Shown here one piece after another: positions 33,571 to 44,928 of a stretch of 64,000 bases of DNA. Numbering within the stretch: the stretch's first letter is position 1; every line of letters starts with the position of its first letter. Both the position numbers and the translations under genes were made by a program. Source of the DNA: Gonocerus acuteangulatus (lineage: Eukaryota > Arthropoda > Insecta > Hemiptera > Coreidae); the NCBI GenBank assembly GCA_946811695.1, contig OX328128.1, forward strand, positions 73,204,621 to 73,268,620, read 5' to 3'. The notes under the pieces were generated by a model that saw only the letters and a program-made list of their open reading frames with translations, had not been told where the DNA came from and made no database searches.

Positions 33571-33682
33571 CTGGGCCGATATTTGTAGTTGGGATGCTCC
33601 TGCATATGCACTACCCTCAGTCTCTCAGCCTCTTCGACGAACGGTCTTCGATCTTGGGGAGTCAGAGACCGCCATTTTTTAC
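33571..33682 (-). CDS. SoxF: SoxF exon, second half of the HMG box
   Basis: The acceptor TTTTTGATTGCAG is followed in phase 1 by [20 protein letters not shown] and [17 protein letters not shown], with donor CCCAG|GTATGC in phase 2. This is the third helix and C-terminal tail of a Sox HMG box. [13 protein letters not shown](E/D)HPNYKYRPR is diagnostic of Sox proteins. The Arg-rich continuation in the next exon points to group F rather than B, C, D or E. The protein binds the minor groove and bends DNA. The first HMG half (expected MNAFMVWA ... LSKMLG) is not visible in the remaining 30 kb upstream. Confidence 0.95.
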
Positions 33683-33922
33683 CTGCAATCAAAAATGTAC
33701 TGGTTAGACCATAATAAATCTCATCTTATTCCGGATATATTTAAGCATAATATTCTATAATAAAGTAATAATTATGATATGAGTAATAATAGCTTAAGAA
33801 GAATTAGAAGATTCTTATACCGAATTCATTTAGACCACATCTCTGGACAGTGAAAGATTTGTATTTTATGTATTTATGATATACGATGGCAATATGATAT
33901 ATGTTTATATATTTTTCTTTAA

Positions 33923-34562
33923 GCGCGTTTCCTCCCGTCCTGGGGACACTACGTTACGTAGTCGACCGGATGACTTAATCCGGAAATGCCGACTAGAAAA
34001 TTTCATATTTCAGAACTCTGAGATGACCAAATTAACGGTGGTTCAAATTTATATATTTGTATGTATTTATATATATTTACAAATTTGAACAACCGTTATT
34101 TTGGTGATCTCGAAATAAAATATCTCGAAAACGGGTGGTAAGTTGAAGGCGACCATTCGATAGCTTACTCTAGAAAAAAAATCCGAAGTAATTTTTGACA
34201 AGGTGATTTCGAGTGGAGATATAAGTTGTTTAAATCTTCGAAATTGTTAGTCTTGTTCTTTTAAATGTTTTTTTCTGGCTGCCTCACTTATTAATTGGTG
34301 TTTTTTTTCAAAATGGGATTTAACAATAAAATTAGTATATTAGTAACATAAGGTATGAAAATGAGAGAAAACGTCGAGAATGAGGATTGCTTAATTTCTG
34401 CTTATGATACTGTGAGTTTCCTGTTATTGTGCCTAAATTCTTCTTCTCTTTGAGATTTTATTTTATATTTTTGACGAAAGATCAAAACCTATCAATAAAT
34501 GCGTCTATTCCTTTACCAATGGCACTACAAATAAGAACTGAAAGGCGCAAAGATGACTCGTA
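33923..34562 (-). mobile_element. Non-autonomous TTTTAGCGCGTTTC-family element
   Basis: One end reads AAGCGCGTTTCCTCCC and is followed by the shared GGATGACTTAATCCGGAAAT and CCGACTAGAAAATTTCATA. The other end (ATAAGAACTGAAAGGCGCAA then AGATGACTCG) is the complement of the family left end. A hairpin at 34023-34095 (GGTTCAAATTTATATA / AAATTTGAAC) replaces the (AT)n core. Confidence 0.5.
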
Positions 34563-35089
34563 ATAGATATAACTTCTAGAATGAGCGGAAGTGAATGAGG
34601 AGTTAGTAATTTCCGCTAGAATTGGCTATTGCTAGTTTCCTGTACATTTTGGCTCCTAAAATCTCGCTTGTCAACGAGATGTTTTTGCAGGGGGTGTTTA
34701 TATTTTCTACGAAATCCCAAAATAAAGTATTGATAAAGTTGGTCTCGTTATTGGACATGTCTAAGTTTCTTCGTTGATCCAGTTAGGAAATATTTTATAG
34801 TCAAGTTTGTGTTAAGGTATCATCATACAGGTATTTCTTGTTTCGTCATATGATCCGTTTATTTGCTTCTATTAATTATTGGCCATTCACGTATTCTACT
34901 TTTCATTTCACTTCGATTGTTGTCCGTCGTGTCAGACCAAGATGGATGCCATTTTTGCAGGAAAATCTTTGTGGCTTCATGGTTGCTTTGTCAATTTGTG
35001 GCAGTCTTTACAAGAATGTCAACTGCTAATACATAACAGTACTTCCACACCAGTCCAAACAGTCCAATGAAGCTACATATAACAGCTCT

Positions 35090-35420
35090 CCCCCTATCGT
35101 CGCGGCAGAATTCCTCTATATCCGTCCAAGACCGCTAGGCCCCAAGGCGCTATTCATACCGGCGCTCTCTTCATTAGCAAGAACAAAGCCTAAGTAATTA
35201 ATCCACACAAAGGCTCTTCATTATCTGGCTAATGAGAGAACGAGCCGTCTATGAGATGTAATCATGTTTTAGAAAACGTCACCACCATATTGTAGGGCGA
35301 CCTGGCAACACTAAAGGCATCCGACGCCTCGATAGATTTCTCGCCATCGGCGACTAAAATAGATCAGAAATCTTCGGATGAAAGCAGCGAACTCAATGTG
35401 AGTTCAATCCAGTACAAAGA
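35090..35420. promoter_or_regulatory. Candidate regulatory island in the SoxF HMG-box intron
   Basis: This stretch is GC-richer and free of recognised repeats, in a very AT-rich repetitive intron. It holds Sox/TCF-like sites (AACAAAG at 35182, ACAAAG at 35207), a homeodomain-type TAATTAATCC (35195-35204), and TTATCTGG/GCTAATGAGAG words. No coding frame fits. It is an inference only, since conservation cannot be tested here. Confidence 0.3.
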
Positions 35421-35844
35421 TTGCTTTGAATAGCGACGGTGACAGCGTAATTTATCTTCATTTCAAAGTTTGGCCAAGTAATACCAAACTACATTCGTTA
35501 AATACACGAAGAGACATCAATGTTAAAAAAAACAAAAAAAAAAAACATGCCCAGAAACCACCAGACTCCAACAAAAAGGCACCAATCAATTTTGTGAAGC
35601 AGGAATTAAAAGTCTGGATTTATCTGAAACCCACCACTTCGGATGAACTTATTAGAGGGCGTAATTTTTGTCGTTCCAATTGCCACGAAATTCGCTGAGA
35701 AAATGCATTATTATTATAATCATACCCGGTAGATAGGCAGCGAAAAATTCCAAAATCAGTCCATATAGATTCAGGGGAAAACAATGTTATTGATTTTCCC
35801 GAACCGGGCGATCTTTTTTCTTCCTTCTGAACAATATAATTTTA

Positions 35845-35925
35845 TATGGTATCTGCTGTCGTGTAGGGCTTAACTCTTTGGCACTATGTTTTCCAATTCT
35901 CATTTTAACATTGCTACTTAAATTG
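35845..35925 (+). pseudogene. Decayed reverse-transcriptase motif fragment 1
   Basis: GTCGTGTAGGGCTTAACTC then GGCACTATGTTTTCCAATTC aligns with better copies at 36390 and 37745 that encode a G-V-x-Q-G ... G-T-x-x-F block. It has a stop and a frame loss. Confidence 0.4.
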
Positions 35926-36383
35926 TTGTTTATTGATCAATAAATTAATTAAATAGCCCTCAATAATTTAATTTTGTCGATATTATTAGTTATGTTTACT
36001 TAATATAAGCAAAATTGTGGCATTGGTAGTCTGCGTTTTCCTGGCTTTCGTAGTTTCCTCCAGTCGTAATATTGGCATATTATAAAATGTCTATATTGAA
36101 ACATCCTACTCGTAATCAATCTTAAAAATCATCGATTAATTCCTGTATTTGATCTCCCTAAATCGAACGAACGCTTATAAACTTGTTATAAGAGAAAAAA
36201 ATTATTTCCGACGAATAGCGCAAAATCTATATTAGTTTCTAGAGTTGAAACACGATGTCAATATTGTACAATGAGAATCAATATTGAACCCAGGATTAGT
36301 ATTCCACTCGGACCCAAAGCTAGAGACGCCAAGGGCTTGGCCCAGCAGGGCGTCGGGCCCATCCATCTATTGAATCATTAGAG

Positions 36384-36460
36384 ATGGTACCTGGTGTCGC
36401 GCAGGGTTTACTATTGGGCACTATGCTTTTCAATTCATATTCCAACTTAGCTACTTAAAT
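36384..36460 (+). pseudogene. Reverse-transcriptase motif fragment 2 (GVAQGLLLGTMLF)
   Basis: Encodes VPGVAQGLLLGTMLFNS, corresponding to the RT block GVPQGSILGPLLF. It is a short relic of a non-LTR element, and the same piece recurs at 35845, 37740 and 40040. The downstream AACTTAGCTACTTAAAT is shared with copy 1. Confidence 0.55.
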
Positions 36461-37720
36461 TTTTTTAGAAATTGATTTAATGTTATGTGAATATAACTTA
36501 AATGGTCTGTAAAAAGTTTATATAAAAAAAGTATATATACTTATATATGTATATGTGTGTTTGTGTGTGTCTGTGTGTGTGTGTTTATGTGTGCATATAT
36601 ATAAATATGTCATTCACTTCAAAACGTATTCAAATTTTATAAACTGTTTATTCTATAGACGTCGATCTTAAAATCACTTCATTCAATTATTTAATTGTTG
36701 TATGGTTTCCAAAAAAAATCTAACTAGTTTTTCACTACCAACATTTTATTGTACATTTTCAGCTGTTAATGACAGTTTTTAAAAAATTGTAAGATAATAT
36801 TGCCCTTGTTGATTTAAAAGAATAATATAAATTAACTTTTGTTGATAGAGCCTGTTTTTATGGATTTTTTTTTGTATGTCCACTGTAGGCGCTATTTCAC
36901 TTTAGTGCGGTACACGGAATCCGATAGACGATATTCCATATATTTTTGAGGGATTGGGTTTACAAAAGTCGTATATAAGATGCACATCGGGATGCAAATT
37001 ATCATTCTGTATTTATTCATTTAGTACCAATTTTTATGCTACCGATATTTTATGTTTTAAATCCATATCCATCTGCCTTTAATTTAATCTCTAACTGTAA
37101 CTCACATTTAGAGTCTGTATCATCATCCTTGTTTGCAGCCCTGAATATTACCGTATACAAATATAAACCACATTTAATTATAAAAAATGCAGTTTTATTA
37201 TCGAACCTCGACGATATCTATCTTCGCAATCTTAATGATCAACGATCTCGTCTCAAAACAATTGATTAAAAATGAATAACCGGTATATATTTACATCCCA
37301 AATGACATCTTCATGATCAAACTGATATCCCCATCGTGAAAAATCAGGCAAACTTTAGATGACCTTTTCATGGCAGGACAAAGGTGATACCGGAAAAGAT
37401 CAGCCCCCCTGTGGAAAGACAAGCCTCAAACCTTGACTAGTTTAATTAGTTTATTAGTAATTTAATTTTTGTTCAACATTCCATAAATTATTTAAGAAAA
37501 TATTGGCTATTGAAATTGATTCCTTTTAACTATTGACAAGAGCTATTGTAGAGGCAAGCTGACACTCAGACATAGTGTCTCGAATTGTTATATCCCCTCA
37601 TCATGGCATCAATTAATATACAATAATTTAGATTAACATCTCCGAACCTTCCAGGTCCCCTTAATTATTTTACCACGAAATGGTTCGTGATCCAAGAAAA
37701 ATAAGTAGGTTGAGATCATA
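36461..37720. other. AT-rich intronic DNA, nothing recognised
   Basis: A GT-rich patch (36550-36590) and short frames only. Confidence 0.4.
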
Positions 37721-37739
37721 ATGAGTTTTGAATGACTTG

Positions 37740-37815
37740 CGTTTCTCCGAAAACCCTGTGTTGCGCAGGGGTCTATATTCGGCACTATATTTTTTATTCC
37801 ATACGTCTTCTTACG
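37740..37815 (+). pseudogene. Reverse-transcriptase motif fragment 3 (CVAQGSIFGTIFF)
   Basis: One frame reads PCVAQGSIFGTIFFIPYVF, matching GVPQGSILGPLLFLIYIND of LINE reverse transcriptases. It is followed by an AT-rich microsatellite region. Confidence 0.6.
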
Positions 37816-37827
37816 GATTAGAATTTT

Positions 37828-37884
37828 TATATATATATATTTTTTATTATTATTATTATTTTATTATTTTATTTTTATTATTAT

Positions 37885-37925
<41 letters not shown>
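37828..37925. repeat. AT / TTA-rich compound microsatellite
   Basis: A short AT run, (TTA)n-like repeats, then about 15 AT units. Confidence 0.9.
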
Positions 37926-37926
<1 letters not shown>

Positions 37927-38327
37927 AAGGGTTAGTCAAATAATGAAAATAGAACTCTTGATAAATGAACATTAAGTTAGCATCAAGATAATACAATATT
38001 TAAATGTATAATATAATATTTTTCTGTTCCCCCTCTTGGCTGCTCAAAAATTTAAAAAACAAAAATCAACCAATTTTAACGAAAGTCTGTTTAAAAAATT
38101 GTTTGATGCGAAAGGTCAAGTTCGTTAACCAGAAAAATCCGTCGACCAGAACATGATTTTTTGCGTGATATTCTAGAGAAAAAAATCATAACGCTTGCGT
38201 TTTCTCTTTACTAGGATTCCATATATACGTTTTATATGTAATGGGTCGTGGGGAATCTAATGAAACCATGCCCAAGGTCCTATCTATAATTGTTGTCGAA
38301 GAAAATGTTCAGATTTATTCATATGAA

Positions 38328-39370
38328 ATGAAATGAAATAGCCTTTATTATACAAACCAAAAATAAACATCTTTGATATTTTCCTACAAAATAAAACTCA
38401 TAATTAATTTTTTACATTTTTCTAAAAAGCTTAATTAACTGATTAATAATTTTTGCTTGTAAAAGCCTTCCTCCTTTGAGGAGTAATGGTCTACACTTCC
38501 CAGGGGGACCAGCCTTAACGGGAAGCGGGGACTGTGAGTTCCTTCCATGTTTCCCACCAGAGCTTCTTGTCCCGTGCTTTTCTCCACCATGTCGGGCCTG
38601 CTGTCTTCTTGAAAGAATCACTCCACCTCCTGACTTGTCTGCCTCTACCTCGAGTACAATCGTATGGAGTCCATTCAGTCACATAATATGACCATCTGTC
38701 ATCCCTGCATCTCAAGAGGTGTCCTGCCCATTTCCATTTTGCTTTTTTAATTAACTTGGTTAAGTCCTTCAACCCAGTTTTCTTCCTAATGTCAGCACAC
38801 TTGATCTCTTCTTCTGACATTAGCGATGCTTCTTTCTAATGAGTTTTGCCAAACCATGATTTTATTCTCCTGGTACTTTGTGAGGGACCATGTTTGGCTT
38901 CCATAGGAAATTGCAGGAAAGATGCAAGATTCAATGACTTGTTTTTTCAATTCCATTGCTATATTCGCCTTCAAAATGTGTCTCAAAGACCAGTATTTTC
39001 TCCAGCTCTGTGATATTCTTCTTTGAATTTCTTTGTGGGTTCTGTCCTTAAATGAAATTAGTTGTCCCAGGTAGTTATGCTCATTTGTGTATTCTATGGA
39101 ATTATTGTTAATTACTAATTTTATTTCTTCTCTATTGGTCATTAATTTTGTTTTTCGTAGTTGGGATTAAGGCCTATTTCTTGACTGTGTGTAATAAGTT
39201 CTGTTAGCATAGCGGTCATTTCCTCGATATTTTTTGCAACTATTACTATATCGTCGGCAAAACGAAGGTTATTAAGCCATCTTCCATTCACACTGATTCC
39301 TTTACCTTCCCATTCCAGCTTCCAGAAAATAAGCTCTCGTGTGTCATCCAAAAAATAAGGATGACACACG
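38328..39370 (-). pseudogene. RTE-like LINE, 5'-truncated and frameshifted
   Basis: Three overlapping minus-strand frames (39369-39142, 39142-38792, 38820-38515) read on from each other. They show the catalytic LRFADDIVIVAKNIEEM block, then NYLGQLISFKDRTHKEIQRR and YGSQTWSLTKYQENKI, then WKWAGHLLRCRDDRWSYYV and RGRGRQVRRW. This order and wording match the endonuclease-reverse transcriptases of RTE-type LINEs in arthropods. At least two frameshifts (near 39145 and 38810) inactivate it. The 3' end carries tandem TTTCA units (38328-38342), as in many RTE elements. A hairpin (39335-39373) marks the 5' truncation point. Confidence 0.88.
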
Positions 39371-39377
39371 AGATTTA

Positions 39378-39378
<1 letters not shown>

Positions 39379-39446
<68 letters not shown>
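39379..39446. repeat. (AT)n microsatellite
   Basis: About 34 TA units beginning just after the LINE truncation hairpin. Confidence 0.95.
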
Positions 39447-39451
<5 letters not shown>

Positions 39452-39461
39452 ACAACGAATT

Positions 39462-39618
39462 TTAGGACCTGTTATCTATAGGTTACCACCCTTTCATAGT
39501 CAGGATAGAGCTGATGCCTTTTCTTTTTTTGACGAAAAAGCCACCACCCCTCAGGGTAATCAACCCACGAGGCTCGGAGTGCTCACGCCTTAGCTGTCAC
39601 GGCCATCGGGCCTCCGGG
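39462..39618 (-). mobile_element. SINE family C (tRNA-derived)
   Basis: In plus-strand text: ATCTATAGGTTACCACCCTT, CAGGATAGAGCTGATGCC, GGAGTGCTCACGCCTTAG and GGCCATCGGGCCTCCGGG. This is the complement of the copy at 23297-23455, with the B box decayed. Confidence 0.7.
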
Positions 39619-40035
39619 AAATTGTAGTAAATCTGAAGCATCTATTTGAAAGATTATTAAGTTTCCTACAATTGCAGTTTTGATAGAGCAATATTATTAG
39701 GATAAATCGTTGCTTAAAAGGTGAATGCTGTCAGTTTCCTGTTCTGGCGCCTAAGATCCTCTTTCACTTTGAGATATAATTTTACATTTTTGAATTTGTT
39801 TACATTTTTCACTAATGATGAACTGTTTCTATTCTAAGCTTTCCCAGTGATACTGGGGATAGGAACAAAAACGTGCTAAGATCATGCAGTTTCCGCACAA
39901 TTTTTTTTTTTAATTTTCGAATCATTTTTATTTGTTTTATCGTAATAGCAGTCTCTGTTTATTCCAAAAATTACAAGGTAATATTATAAAATGTTATTTT
40001 ATTATTAAGCTTGCTTATTTCATAATTTGTTTTTC

Positions 40036-40100
40036 CCAGAGGTTGTACAAGGGCATACAATAGGCACTATACATTTTCCATTTTACACCCGACGCTCATC
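40036..40100 (+). pseudogene. Reverse-transcriptase motif fragment 4 (EVVQGHTIGTIHF)
   Basis: The frame PEVVQGHTIGTIHFPFYTRR matches the GVPQGS-IGPLLF-IY block. It is the fourth appearance of this short piece within about 4.3 kb. Confidence 0.55.
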
Positions 40101-40210
40101 TCTTCGGATGAAAATCTTCTCCCCCAAGGGTCTTAACGTGTCTCTTTTTCTTCCGGATTGGAACCTCCCACACCGCTACGCCCTCCACGGTCCCATCCTT
40201 CCAAATAACC

Positions 40211-40278
<68 letters not shown>
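40211..40278. repeat. (GA)n microsatellite
   Basis: About 33 GA units. A second short GA run lies at 40321-40330. The Glu-Arg and Ser-Leu repeat peptides it encodes are artefacts. Confidence 0.97.
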
Positions 40279-40284
<6 letters not shown>

Positions 40285-40492
40285 CCCCCGTGGCAGGATG
40301 ATGATGATGATGTGTGTAAGAGAGAGAGAGCAATAACGGTCTCGAGACACAATGAAAGGTGCGGCATACGCCTACACTAACGACCGGAGTGTATGGGCTC
40401 TATGCCCCTTTTTTATTGGCATCTTTTTATGTGCACGTCTCCATCTCTTCTAAGGGACACAATCAGCTCGAGGAGCATCCTCCTACATTAAT

Positions 40493-40493
<1 letters not shown>

Positions 40494-40538
<45 letters not shown>
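40494..40538. repeat. (AT)n microsatellite
   Basis: Uninterrupted TA units. Confidence 0.95.
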
Positions 40539-40544
<6 letters not shown>

Positions 40545-41079
40545 TTGGTTATGGAATTTATTTATAGATTAATTTAAGGAGCTCCACAAGATGATTTGCT
40601 TGAATATTTAGTAAAAGCATAATATTAGTAAAAAGAAAATAAACCGATTTTAATAAAGTTTACAAGTTATATAAAGTAAACACTAACATACAAAATAAAT
40701 TTAATTTAAAACTATATAACATATTTAAAAATAAAGCAATACAATAAAAAAAAAAAATTAATAAAAACAATTGATTCGTTAGGTTTAATGTGAGGCGATG
40801 AATTTCAAAATGGGTAAAATCCACTTTTTCATCATAATAATTTGTTTTCTAAAACTAGTCTTGTTGTTTTTTTTTTCACAAAGCGAAATATTTTTTTAGA
40901 AATTTATTTAATCTCATCAAACACAAGGAAATGAATGTTATTGTGAACTTGTAAATATTAATTTCGTATTAAAATTATACTACCTTATACATTTCTTGTG
41001 TTCCCTGAAAAGTTGTACGATTTGGATGTAGGCTGTAGGTATATTAAATTAAAGATTTTCGCCGAAAAACTCAGTGTCC

Positions 41080-41560
41080 CTTTGAGCGGATTCTGCTGGT
41101 TAATGAACTTGGCCTGTTTCGTTTTAGACGAGGTATTCTTGTGCCTGATTCCTGCAAAATTGGGCCGGTTTTGTGGATAGTTGAGGCAAACAGGAATACT
41201 TAAGAAAATATACCGGAAAAGTTTTCATGTCCATTAATATTTTTTTTTTCAAATACTTCCTTAACATGAAACGCAATCAAAATTTAAATATCTTAGATTA
41301 GATGAATGTCGAACTTCCGGAACAAGTTCCAGCTGAATCAAGCGTTTCTGAATATCCGAAATGAAAATTAGTTTGGAAAAGTAGTTGTACCAATTGTTAT
41401 CGGAAACGGTTACAGATATATAACTCTAAATATGGTTTCATTCGTGACCCTACTTTAATGAACCTTTTTTTTTCTAGACGGTACTTCCGGATTGCATCAT
41501 GAGCTCAACCCCATAAGTGGGTTTCCCCTCTTTAGAGGGAAAGAGGAACCGCGCTAAAAT
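41080..41560 (+). mobile_element. Partial TTTTAGCGCGTTTC-family element
   Basis: Contains GAGCGGATTCTGCTGGTTAA, TCTTAGATTAGATGAATGTC, TAGACGGTACTTCCGGATTG and the right end GAGGAACCGCGCTAAAATC. The order is scrambled relative to 44230-45497, so it may be two nested fragments. Confidence 0.5.
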
Positions 41561-42417
41561 CAAAAATGATATCTAAGTGTGTCTTTGCGAAGAAAATTTT
41601 TTTAAATGGACAAAGAATAGGTTTTTCCGGACGAAGTCCTAGCGCTGAGTGCACGCGATCCTGATTTGAAGAATAGGTTTTTCCGGACGAAGTCCCAGCG
41701 CTGAGTGAACGCGATGCTGATTTGAAGATTACGTTTTCACCGAGCCTCCATTATTTTAATTATTAAGTTTTTTTTTGCTCCTCCATCAATACATTTCAAA
41801 ATGAAAACCCATTTTCTTTTACCTTTATTGCATGAAAGTATGACACAACAATCAAATAGGAAAAGGTGAACATTAAACTTTAAAGTCGTTTTTTCGAAAC
41901 TATGTTTTTCAAATCGGGCGATTCTCTTGCATTTTTGCCCGATCAACTTCAAATTTTAATTGCAGCTTCTTAATGATATTTGATTGTAAAGTGCGTAGGA
42001 TTTTTTTCGATTCATTGAATTATAACGATTTTATGACCGAATTTGGACGGATGTTTTAATAGAAAATGAATAATTGTCCATAATTTTCGAAAAAAATAAT
42101 ATTTCATAAAAATCCTACGTCCTTTGATAGATTTAACCTGCTTCATTCGAAATAATTGTTCGTTCTAGATTAAAAATTTCCGCCTGCAGACTATCGCCCG
42201 TGAAAAAAGAGGGTTTCCGTTTTACTTATTTTTTATGGGGGGGGGATACTTTAACATCCCATATAAAATGTTAGATTAAAAGAACTGAAAAATATTGATT
42301 TATTTTTATATTTATAAAATTCATGAAAATGATTTTGATTTTGATTTCACAAGGTAGCGTTAACCCTTAAACAAGGGGATTTCTCGTGACTTACGGGCTA
42401 TAATACGTCGAGATTTC

Positions 42418-42465
42418 TTTTCGGCACTTCCTGAGTTCGTCATCAGGCATCTTTGACTCCAGGGG
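42418..42465 (-). ncRNA. Weak hammerhead-like motif
   Basis: On the minus strand: CCTGATGACGAACTC, then AGGAAGTGCCGAAAAG and CTCGACG. It has the CTGATGA and CGAAA core elements, but stem II is poor. It is only suggestive. Confidence 0.25.
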
Positions 42466-42544
42466 GGAAGGATGGCGAAAACAGGAAATTCAACACCTCA
42501 AAAGCAACAAAGAAATCCTTATGTTTCCTGAACCATTGTAATTA

Positions 42545-42768
42545 GTTTTAAAGTATTTGCGAGATTCGACTGCCAATTGGAGAGCCTACGGTCCCCGCTG
42601 ATTGTGTTTATGGCTATGAGCGGATTCTTCGAAGTGGTTCTGCTGTCTTGGCAGATTATTTGCTGGCATCGCCTGCTATCTGGGTTACTGGGGATCTCGC
42701 CTATCCGCTCGGATCTGAGGATCCACTGGCCAATGGTAAAACCGGATATTAAAGTGTACCACTTTTGA
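42545..42768 (+). pseudogene. Unrecognised coding-like fragment
   Basis: A GC-rich island with a plus-strand frame of about 70 codons and no start Met. It contains LPIGEPTVPADCVYGYERIL and later ADYLLASPAIWVTGDLAYPL before a stop. The composition looks protein-like, but I do not recognise the family. It could be a transposase relic or an exon. The overlapping frame beginning with Met looks less protein-like. Confidence 0.3.
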
Positions 42769-43443
42769 AGTTGTTTCCTAACATAGGAGATCAGAAATAT
42801 TCGTCACCGGTCCAAACTACTACATGGCGGAAATTATGTTCAATTTATTGTAATCTTGAATCAAATCAAGTAGAGAGATAAGTTTGAATTTACGCCCTCT
42901 CCCTATGACGTGGAAATTCTGCTTAAGATGTCGACATGAAAATTCAATCCGGAAGTGCTGACAAGGAATGCCAAAGTTTTATAACCCATTAGCCACTGGA
43001 AAAAACGACTACCTACTTAAATGTGTTTATTTTTTTATTTATTTAAGAGATCTATAACTGAGATGATAAGCTCTAATTTGATTTAGTTAAATGTGTTTAT
43101 ATAATATAAATAGTGCAATTCTGATAAAATTTCAATTAAAAATATATTTTTCTATATCGAAAAGGCCTGTTTGTTAAAAAGGATACTCCACCAACCAAAA
43201 CGCTGAAATTCCAGCGAAACATAATGACCTATGTTTATAAGTACGTAAATTTATATTTATTTAACGTTTTAGAAAAAATTAGAACAAAAAAAAATGTTAA
43301 CAGTTATTATAAAGGGTGTGTTCAAGTAACTTGAGTGCAATTAAAAAAAAGTCTCGCAAGAACTGCGTCATCTTAGCTCGTTTCTGTTCTTATTTGTAGT
43401 CCCATTAGTAAAGGAATAGATGCAGGTTTTGATATAAAATAAA

Positions 43444-43447
<4 letters not shown>

Positions 43448-43480
<33 letters not shown>
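43448..43480. repeat. (AT)n microsatellite
   Basis: TA units within the composite repeat. Confidence 0.93.
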
Positions 43481-43485
<5 letters not shown>

Positions 43486-44045
43486 AATCTCAATGAGAAG
43501 TAATATAATATTTTAAGTGCCACAATAGAAATCTGATTGTATTCTAAGCGGAACTTACTCCATCCTCTTTCTCAACGTTCGCTCTTGGAAACAATATAAC
43601 AACGTTTCTCATTTTCTTACCTTGTTTTACTGAAATAGTCATTTTACTGTTAAATGCAAATTAAAAAAAAAACTCAACAACCAATTAAAAAATTAGGTAA
43701 ACAGAAACAAAAAATCTTTCAAAAGAACAAAACTTACAATTTCGAAGTTTCAAGTCCTTATTTCTCCTATTGACGTCGCCCCATCGATAATTACATCACA
43801 ACTTTCTTTGTAGAAAATGTAGTATTCTTTCCACTTACTGCGATTTTTTAGCCCTTTTGGAGATATTTAAAAAAGTCCGATTCGCAGGAGCTGCGTCATC
43901 TTAGCGCGGTTCCGTTCTCATCTCTAGTGTTTATGAAGGCATAGAATAGAAACAGTTATTACTTTGTTTAGATCAATAGCGAAACACTTATCCAAATGAA
44001 ATCTCAAACAAACCAGTTTTGAAAGGTCTTGATTTACAATCTTAC

Positions 44046-44132
44046 CTGTATGGGTCAGCTATCCCATAAGTCGGCCAGAAAGGCCTCCGCTCAGAGGCAT
44101 TAGGAAAGCCTTGGGATCTCTCTCTTTGAACG
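44046..44132 (-). CDS. Candidate exon of unknown gene
   Basis: On the minus strand, between acceptor-like TTTAAAATGTAG and an excellent donor (CATACAG|GTAAGA), one frame is open. It reads VQRERSQGFPNASERRPFWP then TYGIADPYR. It would be an 87-bp exon with phase 2 on both sides. It has the same strand as SoxF and a similar Tyr/Pro/Arg style, but its phase cannot join it directly to the HMG exon at 33682 (phase 1). It is flanked on both sides by repeat sequence. It may be an upstream or alternative exon of SoxF, another gene, or chance. Confidence 0.35.
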
Positions 44133-44227
44133 CTACATTTTAAACAATAAATTGATCTTCTTATTTTACTTAATCTGTTTTATTATACGACTATAAGCAA
44201 TTTAAAAATAACAAGGAATAAAACAGT

Positions 44228-44928
44228 CAAAGAGAACCGCTCGAATAAACGAAATCAATTACTTTAAAATTTTAAGCACTTATTTCTCCGATTGACACCG
44301 CCTAATTAAAACTTTCTTTAGAATCTTTTTTGTAGAGCATTTAGTAAGCTTTCGAATGGTAACCTTCTGCTTCGCAAGATTGTCAACGGTTTTCGAGATA
44401 CTAACGAAAGTATACAAAGTTACCAAAACTTTTCTTGTCTGTTAAAATATTTTATTCTAACCTTTTCTTTACTCCAAACATAACCAAAATTTCAACATAT
44501 TAGTGTTGATGAAATTCGAACATGCAGAAAATGTTTCAACTGAATCCCATAATTCTAAGTACCAAAATCAAAGACAAAAAGAACAGTTCGAATAAGCGAA
44601 ATCAATTACTTTAAAGGTTAAAGCACTTTTTTCTCCGATTAACATCGCCTAATCAAAACTTTCATTAGGACCATTTTTGTAGAGCATTTAGTAAGCTTTC
44701 TAATAGTAATCTTACGTTCCGCAAGATTCTCAACCTTTTTCGAAATATTAAGGAAAGTATACAAAGTTACCAAAACTTTTTATGTCTGTTAATAAAATAT
44801 TTTATTCTAACCCTCCCTGTACTCCAAACGTAACAAAAATTTCAACATATTAGTTTTAATGAAAGTAGAACATGCAGAAAATGTATCAACTGAATCCCAT
44901 GATTCTATGTACCCAAACCAAAAACGGT
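44228..44928. repeat. Tandem duplication of about 350 bp
   Basis: Two adjacent units (about 44228-44578 and 44579-44928) share GAAATCAATTACTTTAAA, GTAGAGCATTTAGTAAGCTT, AGTATACAAAGTTACCAAAA and TCAACTGAATCCCAT, with scattered substitutions. Confidence 0.8.

Larger units (their letters stand above)
16842..33682 (-). other. SoxF: SoxF-group transcription factor gene, 5'-partial (six exons)
   Basis: Six exons join in frame on the minus strand and give about 307 codons: second half of the HMG box, a basic patch, a long Tyr/Pro/Ser-rich region and a C-terminal end. Introns are, in transcript order, 29716-33570, 27153-29529, 26038-27084, 18334-25827 and 16998-18142. Every junction has GT and AG, and phases match (2, 2, 1, 1, 0). 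The HMG box is interrupted by an intron after the codon for the Gly of LSKMLG-K, as is known in vertebrate SoxF genes. The product should be a nuclear DNA-bending factor recognising AACAAT-type sites. The exon with the start codon and first HMG half was not found up to 64000. Confidence 0.88.

Noticed and set aside
34838..35070. Two overlapping 63-codon frames
   Set aside because: No splice support or recognisable domain. Only one frame has a protein-like stretch, and it is too short to judge.
40096..40380. Glu-Arg / Ser-Leu repeat frames
   Set aside because: Produced by the (GA)n microsatellite.
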